Shown here piece after piece: positions 1-6,219 of a stretch of 8,866 bases of DNA (the first letter of the stretch is position 1; each line of letters begins with the position of its first letter). This stretch comes from Hadesarchaea archaeon. Lineage in GTDB: Archaea > Hadarchaeota > Hadarchaeia > Hadarchaeales > Hadarchaeaceae. Under the pieces are notes generated by a model, which saw only the letters and a list, made by a program, of their open reading frames with translations, was not told where the DNA came from and did no database searches. A program made the position numbers and the translations under genes. The stretch spans positions 1 to 8,866 of the forward strand of contig QMWE01000032.1 of the NCBI GenBank assembly GCA_003661465.1, in the 5' to 3' direction.

Positions 1-2049
1 CCGCCCGCACCTGGAGCACGTCCTCAACACGTCGACGACAGAACCGCAGTTCTGACATTTCCTGGTCAGCCCGATGGCTCCGCACTTCGGACATTTGAAG
101 TTCACCACCTCAACGTATGTCTCCTCGTCGGTCTCCGCTGCCTTTACGAGATTACGCGTCGACCCTCCACGCATGCCCACTGGAAAAAGTACGTGTACCG
201 GAGGCTTCATCTTTCTGGGACTTGCTTTCTCCGGTCTGCCCATCCTCGCTCCAATGCGGGTTGGGGCTTTTCTCCTCACGGGGAATCCGGCCAGCGATTG
301 AACTATCTCCATCACATCCTTGGCCGGACTGGAGCGTAGTATTCCCTCCAGTCTGTTTCTGCTGAGGCGTGTTCCCTCCAGAAGGCCCAGACACCTGCAG
401 AGGGGGAGGGAGTGTTCCTCTATCAAAACATGCCCGCCTTCGACCCTGTGGGGTACGCCAAGTTCCTCCAGCAGTCTCTTTGGCGTCTGATCAAGCGGGA
501 CACGTAACCGTCTGAGATTTTCTCCTTCGAACTCTGGTTTCCCGCCGACGAGCCATTTACCCAGCTCTCCCAGTTCTTCGACCTTCAGGTCATGATAATG
601 ATAGGTGTAAGCCGGATGAAGTGGTACGCCCAGCCTCTCCGAAATCCTCACCGCGAGCTCCGGGGATGGGCGTGGATACGGAGGGGAACAATATACGTCC
701 AGTTCCACGTCAAATTTCTTATCTTTTAATGCCCTGGATACCTCCTGGCTCCACCATTCCTCGGAGTAACCGGCTGGCATGAGCGGATGGTTGTTCTCGA
801 GAAACTCCCCGAAACTGATGAGTATGTCGCCCAGAAACAGTATCTCCTCGACTTTGTCCCTGAGTTCCAGGGCCTCCTTCACGCTTCTCAGCTGTACCAC
901 GGAGCCATCCCTAAGTTTGACCACCGGACCCTCGATCGAGTCGACCGGTACGACTGCTCCGCCCTTACCTGGACGTTCGGTCTTGAGCTGTGTACCGACC
1001 GCCAAAAAATCGTCGCACACCACCATCGTCGCCGGGTGGACACCTATCGCTGCTATTCCGGTGTTTCTGGCCCGACCGTATCGAAGCCTGAATCCACCCT
1101 CGCTACCACGGTGTCCCTCAGTCCCCGGATGAGAAAAAACGGGCCTCCCCGCTATCACCTCTCCGAGATAGGCCTTCCCCTTCGGGAACGCGGACGCTTT
1201 TTCCTTGGTCGGAGCCCTGGAGATTATATCGGCTAGCCACCCCCATCCATCGATGTTGAGTTTGTTAACGTATTTCATGATCTTCGAGGCTTTTTGCATC
1301 ACGCCCTCGGTCAGAGCCAAAACTGCCCCGCCCCTGATGAAATTATGTTCTATGCGCTCCAGATCTCTGTATGCCGTGACCGAGATGTCTCGCTCCGTGG
1401 GCTCTCCCGTCACCTCGACGGGCAGGTTCTGTACCGCAAACAGGATGTCCTCCTCTGGAGGTTTGTACTGTTCCCGGGCTATGCTGTTGTGATAGATCTC
1501 CACTTCCTCGGCAAAGCGTCTGGCTTCCTTCTCGGTGGGTTTGTACGGGCTCAGATGAAGTTTTCGTCGTGCGAAGTCCCCAGCCAGGACCGCAAGGGCC
1601 GCTGCCGTCCCACCCGCTGCTCTGATCGGACTCGCAAAATATAGCGCGAGGTAGGGGCTCCCGTCCATATTCTTCTTTATCTTAACCTCGGTTATCCCCT
1701 CGAGGGGAGCTATCACTATCCCCTCGGTGAGCACGGCAAGCGCGGTCCTTATGGCCTGCTCGGCTGCCTTTTCTTCCGTGAATTTGCCGAACTTTCCATC
1801 GACGATCATCTCGACAAGTTTGAGTGCTAGCTCTTCCCGCGGCATTTTCTTGTCCAGTTCTCTTATGACCTCAGCGACGCCTTGAGGTCCGACAAGTTTC
1901 TCTACCCTGGAAGCGAGGTCTCCAGCCCTCGGGATCTCCAAGTCAAGCTCCGGGTCTCGCCCGAGAGAGCGAGCTTTTTTTGCTATTTCGTAAATTTCGT
2001 TTATCTTTTGCTCCATTTCCCTGAAATAGGTCTCCATTTCCGGACTCAT
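1..2049 (-). CDS. polC: DNA polymerase D large subunit DP2, N-terminal part (runs off left edge)
   Basis: This is the large, catalytic subunit of archaeal replicative polymerase PolD, which pairs with DP1. I translated the frame and it stays open from 2049 to base 1 (683 codons); the C-terminal part lies outside the window. It opens with the helical DP2 N-terminus (residues about 5-75, containing YEIAKKARSLGRDPELD and RVEKLVGPQGVAE). Conserved DP2 blocks follow: SPIRAAGGTAAA (about 140-151), GGFRLRYGRARNTG (318-331), PGKGGAVVPVDSIEGPVVKL (about 360) and GEFLENNHPL (414-423). Cysteine pairs CPKC (653-656), CQNC (665-668) and CSRC (678-681) look like zinc-binding sites. The catalytic aspartates of this family lie further C-terminal, so they cannot be checked. 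The ATG at 2049 sits 5 bases after the HAD stop. An in-frame TTG at 2058 is better spaced from a GGAGGTGA Shine-Dalgarno at 2070-2063 and may be the true start. Identity is certain; the exact start is not. Confidence 0.96.
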   Translation of the reverse strand, partial: MSPEMETYFREMEQKINEIYEIAKKARSLGRDPELDLEIPRAGDLASRVEKLVGPQGVAEVIRELDKKMPREELALKLVEMIVDGKFGKFTEEKAAEQAIRTALAVLTEGIVIAPLEGITEVKIKKNMDGSPYLALYFASPIRAAGGTAAALAVLAGDFARRKLHLSPYKPTEKEARRFAEEVEIYHNSIAREQYKPPEEDILFAVQNLPVEVTGEPTERDISVTAYRDLERIEHNFIRGGAVLALTEGVMQKASKIMKYVNKLNIDGWGWLADIISRAPTKEKASAFPKGKAYLGEVIAGRPVFSHPGTEGHRGSEGGFRLRYGRARNTGIAAIGVHPATMVVCDDFLAVGTQLKTERPGKGGAVVPVDSIEGPVVKLRDGSVVQLRSVKEALELRDKVEEILFLGDILISFGEFLENNHPLMPAGYSEEWWSQEVSRALKDKKFDVELDVYCSPPYPRPSPELAVRISERLGVPLHPAYTYHYHDLKVEELGELGKWLVGGKPEFEGENLRRLRVPLDQTPKRLLEELGVPHRVEGGHVLIEEHSLPLCRCLGLLEGTRLSRNRLEGILRSSPAKDVMEIVQSLAGFPVRRKAPTRIGARMGRPEKASPRKMKPPVHVLFPVGMRGGSTRNLVKAAETDEETYVEVVNFKCPKCGAIGLTRKCQNCGSVVDVLRTCSRCGR

Positions 2050-2054
2050 GAGGC

Positions 2055-2864
2055 TCAACCCGTCACCTCCGTTATGCTCTCAAAGACGAAATCCGGTGAG
2101 GCTCCGGCATTTTTTGCCCTTCTGAGGTCCTCCTCGGTACAGGCGCCGCTCAGCACAAGTATGGTCCTCAACCCCGCCCTCCTACCAGCCTCGATGTCCG
2201 TATCGATGCGATCGCCAATTATGGCGGTTTCACCGGGATTTGTTCTGAGGAACGACATGGCCATATTTATGATATGGGGAGATGGTTTGCCTATGACCAC
2301 ATCGGGCTCTCTGCCCGAACAACCCCTCAGCGCTCCCACTATGGCCCCGGCTCCAGGCAAAAGCCCCTTCTCCGACGGATATGTTGGATCCAAGTTGGTC
2401 GCAACGAACTCGGCGCCAGCCAGGAGGGCGCGCAACCCGTCTGCTATTTTATCGTATTTTATCTTCTGATCCAGCCCTGCTACCACATGGGTGGCTGTTT
2501 CCACCTCTTCTCCCGAAACCAACGTCAGGCCCGCACGTCTTAGCTCGAATTTCAGGCCTTTTCCCCCAACGACGTGAATCCTTGCGCCTGGCGAGTGTTC
2601 CTTGAGATACACCGCGGTGGCATATCCCGAGGTAATTATACTGCGTACACTCGTCCTTATGCCCATCCGCGCAAGTTTTCTTGCGTATTTTTCCCTAGTA
2701 CTGGCAGAATTATTCGTGATGAAGAGAAGTTTCTTGCCCTCGCTCCGGAACCGTTCGACGGCATCGGCCGCCCCATCGATCGTTCTATCTCCGCTGTAAA
2801 GAACACCGTCCATATCCAGAAGAAGTGCGGATATCCCTTTGAGGGCCATCGAGGTATCACGCAA
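2055..2864 (-). CDS. HAD-superfamily hydrolase, subfamily IIA (NagD/4-nitrophenylphosphatase-like)
   Basis: This 269-residue protein is a predicted cytosolic Mg-dependent phosphohydrolase. All HAD motifs are present: motif I DMDGVLYSG, with nucleophile D17 and general acid/base D19; motif II FITNNS, with T50; motif III GKPSP, with K193; and motif IV GDRIDTDIEAG (217-227), with acidic D218, D221 and D223. The TNNS motif and the roughly 100-residue cap between motifs II and III (about 75-170, including ATNLDPTYPSEKGLLPGAGA) are typical of the NagD/phosphoglycolate-phosphatase/pNPPase group. The substrate cannot be read from sequence. The gene lies between the two PolD subunit genes: its start overlaps the DP1 stop by 8 bases and its stop is 5 bases before the DP2 ATG. 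The chosen start is TTG at 2864, with GAGGGTGAT at 2878-2870 five bases upstream. The ATG at 2849 (MALKGISALLLDMDG) is an alternative but lacks a well-placed ribosome site. The family call is firm; any role in replication is unknown. Confidence 0.9.
   Translation of the reverse strand: MRDTSMALKGISALLLDMDGVLYSGDRTIDGAADAVERFRSEGKKLLFITNNSASTREKYARKLARMGIRTSVRSIITSGYATAVYLKEHSPGARIHVVGGKGLKFELRRAGLTLVSGEEVETATHVVAGLDQKIKYDKIADGLRALLAGAEFVATNLDPTYPSEKGLLPGAGAIVGALRGCSGREPDVVIGKPSPHIINMAMSFLRTNPGETAIIGDRIDTDIEAGRRAGLRTILVLSGACTEEDLRRAKNAGASPDFVFESITEVTG
2063..2070 (-). promoter_or_regulatory. Shine-Dalgarno for DP2, inside the end of the HAD gene
   Basis: GGAGGTGA on the minus strand is a full-strength archaeal ribosome site. 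It is four bases from an in-frame TTG (2058-2056, overlapping the HAD TGA as TTGA) but 13 bases from the first ATG (2049), so it favours the TTG as the DP2 start. Confidence 0.6.
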
Positions 2865-4437
2865 AACGTATCACCCTCGTCTGATGGGTTTTAAGATCGA
2901 GCACCGGGACCATCCCCGGTGTCGGCTCGACACCCAGCTGCTGCATGTAATGCGTTTTCCCCTGAAAAGTACCGGAATTTATCACGGAGACATCACGATA
3001 ACGGGTGTAACCGTTGACGTGAACGTGTCCGCAATGAAAAACGTCTGGAATTTCATCTATTACCATGTAGTCGTGCTGTTCCGGGGAGAGAGCAGCACGT
3101 CCTCCATAAATGGGCGCCAAATGGCGTTTTTGCAGGAGTTTGACCATGGGAGCCACCGGATTCTGACGGTTGAGCCCTGGCATGGTTCCTATGAGATCAT
3201 CGAAACTTCTTCCGTGATATGCTATGAAATTGACTCCGTGAAGGGATAGCCAAGCGGGATTTCCCACCATCACGGTGTTCAAATCATACAGCCCTTCAGC
3301 CACATCCTTGGAAATCGCCGGCTGTGGCTCTGACGGGCGCACAGCGTCGTGGTTGCCGGGAAGTATCACGAGGGTGATGTGTTCCGGGATCTGTCCCAAA
3401 ATGGTAGCCGCCACCTCGTACTGTTTGAAAATGTCGTCGATCAGAAGCTCCTCCTCCTGACGAGGATAGACACCTATTCCGTCCACGACATCGCCGGCAA
3501 GAACGATGTATTTCACCCTGCCGGCAAGTTCTCTCTGCTTGCCGTTTCCCGTATCTCCCCGAAGCCATCTGACAAACTTCAAAAACAGGTCTTCCAGAAA
3601 CATCTCACTGCCAACGTGCAAGTCCGATATCAGCGCGGCGCAGACCGGATCCTCCGCTCTATGAAGCTCATGCTTTACCGGCAGGTCTGGCCAGATTATG
3701 TCGTTCACGAAGATTCTCGGAATCCTGTCACCGGCACGTAAGGATCCCACCACGCCGATCACCTCATCGGTGACCACCTCTGAAGCTTTCTGGAACAGTT
3801 CTCCCCTTTTCTTGAATACAAAGGCGGTTGCCCTCCCGGTAGGGTCTTCCAGGTCTATCATCACGTTTCCGGATGAGGATTCCCGTTTATCCGATACCAT
3901 CCCGATCACCTTGACGATCTGTCTCTCACCGAGTTTGCTCAAACTTCCCATGGGGATGGAATCCTGCAATTCGATCCGATTTCGTAAAATGCGTTTCATT
4001 TTTTCGAACCTATCCTTGAAAAGCCCGACGAAATCTTTCAACTCTCCCTCGCTGTAACTTTTACCGGTCACATCTCTCAATATCTTCACGCGCGATTCGT
4101 ACTCCGCTGCGATTGGTTTGAACTTGGTATGAGACAATTCCGGGAGGGGTTTTGTCTTGGCCTCGTCCTCCAGTTTCCGCGTGCTCTCGGCCTCTGTGAC
4201 CGGGGACGATGGTCTTGGACGGGCCGATCGTTCCGGCTCATGAACCTCTCCTCCCAGGATCTCCGTAACGATATCTGGAGTTATTACGAACGGCTTGGTC
4301 TCCCTCTCGGTCAACGCCAATAATACCTTCTGCACAGCAGCCTCCATATTTTCGTGAGATCGGAGCACCTCGAGTGCACCCTTTGTGAGTTGCATGTCGA
4401 TGTCCATGAATTTTCTAACTACGGAGCTTTCGTCCAT
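2857..4437 (-). CDS. polB: DNA polymerase D small subunit DP1 (Mre11-like 3'-5' exonuclease)
   Basis: This is the small subunit of PolD, giving the 3'-5' proofreading exonuclease and binding DP2. The order is: helical N-terminal domain (about 1-62); a charged, Pro/Ser/Glu-rich linker (about 65-100); an OB-fold region (about 160-250, VKVIGMVSDKRESSSGNVMI onward); and a calcineurin-like/Mre11-type phosphoesterase domain (about 265-500). Metal-site motifs are intact: SDLH (D272, H274), GD (D316), GNHD (N362, H363), H408 in AYHGR, and GHVH (H471, H473), so it should be an active nuclease, unlike the degenerate eukaryotic B subunits. At 526 residues it is shorter than the roughly 610-residue Pyrococcus protein, mainly N-terminal to the OB fold. 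The ATG is 10 bases after the cdc6 stop, with GAGGAG overlapping that stop region. The gene is followed directly by the HAD gene and then DP2, so both PolD subunits are co-expressed. Confidence 0.96.
   Translation of the reverse strand: MDESSVVRKFMDIDMQLTKGALEVLRSHENMEAAVQKVLLALTERETKPFVITPDIVTEILGGEVHEPERSARPRPSSPVTEAESTRKLEDEAKTKPLPELSHTKFKPIAAEYESRVKILRDVTGKSYSEGELKDFVGLFKDRFEKMKRILRNRIELQDSIPMGSLSKLGERQIVKVIGMVSDKRESSSGNVMIDLEDPTGRATAFVFKKRGELFQKASEVVTDEVIGVVGSLRAGDRIPRIFVNDIIWPDLPVKHELHRAEDPVCAALISDLHVGSEMFLEDLFLKFVRWLRGDTGNGKQRELAGRVKYIVLAGDVVDGIGVYPRQEEELLIDDIFKQYEVAATILGQIPEHITLVILPGNHDAVRPSEPQPAISKDVAEGLYDLNTVMVGNPAWLSLHGVNFIAYHGRSFDDLIGTMPGLNRQNPVAPMVKLLQKRHLAPIYGGRAALSPEQHDYMVIDEIPDVFHCGHVHVNGYTRYRDVSVINSGTFQGKTHYMQQLGVEPTPGMVPVLDLKTHQTRVIRFA
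2870..2878 (-). promoter_or_regulatory. Shine-Dalgarno for the HAD gene, inside the end of the DP1 gene
   Basis: GAGGGTGAT on the minus strand, five bases before a TTG at 2864 and about 20 bases before the ATG at 2849. It supports initiation at TTG upstream of the DP1 stop codon, giving an 8-base overlap and probable translational coupling. Confidence 0.5.
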
Positions 4438-4447
4438 GAAAAACTCC

Positions 4448-5728
4448 TCACGTCCTTAAACTCTGGCTGGGGAGAATCAAGGTTTCCAAGCTTCCTATGG
4501 AGTAATCCTCATGAATCGCAGCTCTTGCCTGTGTCGGGTGGATGTTCAGCTTTATCTCCTTCGTCCTCCCGTGACGTCCTCTGTTGATCACTTGGGCATT
4601 TATGATCCCAAGCATGTCCAGTTCAGAGATAAGATCACTTATACGACGCCGTGTCAGAACATCCAGCCCGATCTGATGGCAGAGGTCTTGATACACTTCA
4701 TACACATCGCCACTTACTATTCTTCGTGGGGTCCTCTCAGCCAGCAGCACGACACTGTATAGCACTAGTTTTGACTGTGTCGGTAAGGTTCGAATTATCT
4801 CCACCATTTTATCCTGCTCGATTTTCTCGTACGCGCGCCTTACATGTTCCACGGTGACGAGCTCCGCTCCATCACGCTCCGCAAGTTCTCCTGCTACCCG
4901 AAGCATGTCCAAGGCCCTCCGGGCGTCTCCGTGTTCTCTGGCCGCATGAGCCGCACAGAGTTGTATCACTCCGTTCCCGATGACACCGTCCATGAAGCTT
5001 ATCTTGGCCCTCTTCTCCAGGATATCTTTCAACTGAAGTGCATTGTACGCTGGGAACACTATCTCCTCCTCGCTGAGACTACTTCGGACACGGGGATCGA
5101 GATATTCCATGAAATTCGTATCATTTGAAATTCCGACAACAGCCACTTTTGCATTCTTCAGGTCCAGGTTCATACGTGTCAGGAGATACAAAATCTCATC
5201 GCCGCTCCTTTGAACGAGCTTGTCGATCTCGTCGAGTATTACCACAGCAAGTTGTCGGTCCTCGTCCAGAGCTCTAAAGAAACTGTGATAGACCTCATCC
5301 GTTGGCCACCCGGTCATGGGCACCCGCCTGGGGAGCCCGGCCGACTTTAAAAATTTTTCACCGCGGGTATCCTCCAGATTTCTGAGAAAAACGTCTGAAA
5401 TTGTCGCAAGTATCCTGTACTGGGTGTTCACGATTTCGCAGTTCAGGTAAACCACTTTTACTTTCAGCGGTGCCCGGTCGCTGACCCTCTCCAGCTCCTT
5501 TGCCACATATCTCACCGTTGCGGTTTTTCCCGTTCCAGGCTTGCCGTAAAGGAAGATGTTCGAGGGGGTTTCGCCGCGCAGGGGCGCTGCAAGTATCCGT
5601 GCGAGTTGATGGATCTGCTCATCTCTGTGAGGCAACTCGTCGGGTGTATAGCTAGGGCGAAGGTATTCCCGATTTTTGAATATTTGTTTCGTCTCCAGCA
5701 ATGCGCTGAACAGATTTTCCGGGCTCAT
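4448..5728 (-). CDS. cdc6: Orc1/Cdc6 replication initiator ATPase
   Basis: This 426-residue origin-recognition AAA+ protein binds origin recognition boxes and loads MCM. Walker A is GKPGTGKT (62-69), Walker B is VVILDE (162-167, D166/E167), sensor 1 is GISND (N202), and sensor 2 is in GDARRALD (267-274, R270/R271). The C-terminal winged helix spans about 310-410, with the recognition-helix/wing segment TRRRISDLISELDMLGIINA followed by basic NRGRHGRTKEIKL. An in-frame ATG at 5758 would lengthen the overlap with the GINS gene. I chose the ATG at 5728 because a near-perfect Shine-Dalgarno (GAGGAGGTGG, 5744-5735) sits six bases before it and MSPENLF is a normal start for the family. Even so, the gene overlaps the last 77 bases of the GINS gene. 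Its position downstream of mcm and upstream of DP1 resembles the cdc6-DP1-DP2 arrangement known near the Pyrococcus origin. Confidence 0.95.
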   Translation of the reverse strand: MSPENLFSALLETKQIFKNREYLRPSYTPDELPHRDEQIHQLARILAAPLRGETPSNIFLYGKPGTGKTATVRYVAKELERVSDRAPLKVKVVYLNCEIVNTQYRILATISDVFLRNLEDTRGEKFLKSAGLPRRVPMTGWPTDEVYHSFFRALDEDRQLAVVILDEIDKLVQRSGDEILYLLTRMNLDLKNAKVAVVGISNDTNFMEYLDPRVRSSLSEEEIVFPAYNALQLKDILEKRAKISFMDGVIGNGVIQLCAAHAAREHGDARRALDMLRVAGELAERDGAELVTVEHVRRAYEKIEQDKMVEIIRTLPTQSKLVLYSVVLLAERTPRRIVSGDVYEVYQDLCHQIGLDVLTRRRISDLISELDMLGIINAQVINRGRHGRTKEIKLNIHPTQARAAIHEDYSIGSLETLILPSQSLRT

Positions 5729-6218
5729 GTTTTTCCACCTCCTCTCCAGATCTTTCAAGCAAAGCGCTCAACCTTTCAATCCAGCCATCCAGCGTGTCGG
5801 CCAAGCGATTTATGAGAAAATGTTCTTCAACCGGCAGATCGAGGGCCTCCCCTGGAGACAGGGCAAGGCGAAGGAGTTTCGGGAGACGTATCTCCACCAG
5901 CGCCAGAATTTGCTCCCTCAACTCATCTGCCCTTTTGGATTTGCCCGCCTCTCGCAAAATTGAGATCCTCTGGGCGGCGAGTCGATAAAAATCGTCAGGC
6001 AACGGCTCAATGGACAAGTTGCGTTCCTCCGCGAGGATAAGCTTTCTAAGCTCGGCGGGCTCAAGTTTTTGAACCGACTCGGCAACTCCATGGCGTTCCA
6101 AAACTATAGCATCCCACGTCCAGAGTTCCACCTCGTCCCCCCGGGCAAACGAGCCCAGCTGTCTTCGAACCAATTTTATCTCCGGGACCTCTTTCAGAAT
6201 GTGAACCTTCGTCTTCAT
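5652..6218 (-). CDS. gins23: GINS complex subunit, Gins23-type
   Basis: This 188-residue protein is a predicted subunit of archaeal GINS, which binds MCM (and GAN/Cdc45-like proteins) at the fork and stimulates the helicase. Residues 1-47 resemble the small GINS B domain (VHILKEVPEIKLV...GSFARGDEVEL...ERHGVAE). Residues about 50-155 form the helical A domain, with the typical PLPDDFYRLAAQRI (73-86) and RLPKLLRLALS (111-121) stretches. The B-then-A order indicates the Gins23 class rather than Gins51/15, and Gins23 next to mcm is known in Pyrococcus and Sulfolobus. The ATG lies one base after the mcm TAA (TAATATG), with GGTGA about six bases upstream, so translation is probably coupled. Residues from about 157 onward are polar and look disordered, and about 25 of them lie in the region that overlaps cdc6. 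GINS membership is well supported; the subclass rests on domain order and neighbourhood. Confidence 0.82.
   Translation of the reverse strand: MKTKVHILKEVPEIKLVRRQLGSFARGDEVELWTWDAIVLERHGVAESVQKLEPAELRKLILAEERNLSIEPLPDDFYRLAAQRISILREAGKSKRADELREQILALVEIRLPKLLRLALSPGEALDLPVEEHFLINRLADTLDGWIERLSALLERSGEEVEKHEPGKSVQRIAGDETNIQKSGIPSP
5735..5744 (-). promoter_or_regulatory. Strong Shine-Dalgarno for cdc6, inside the GINS gene
   Basis: GAGGAGGTGG on the minus strand, six bases (AAAAAC) before the cdc6 ATG at 5728. In the GINS frame the same bases encode part of GEEVEKH. It decides the cdc6 start in favour of 5728 over the upstream in-frame ATG at 5758. Confidence 0.75.
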
Positions 6219-6219
6219 A

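Noticed and set aside
787..1236. Overlapping plus-strand open frames of 117 and 149 codons
   Set aside because: Antisense to conserved DP2 coding sequence that is continuous in its own frame.
1882..2469. 195-codon plus-strand open frame
   Set aside because: Antisense to the DP2 start and the HAD gene, both confidently identified; no recognisable domain.
5729..5758. Ten-codon N-terminal extension of Cdc6 from an upstream in-frame ATG at 5758
   Set aside because: It would enlarge the overlap with gins23 to 107 bases and has no ribosome site comparable to the one serving the ATG at 5728.
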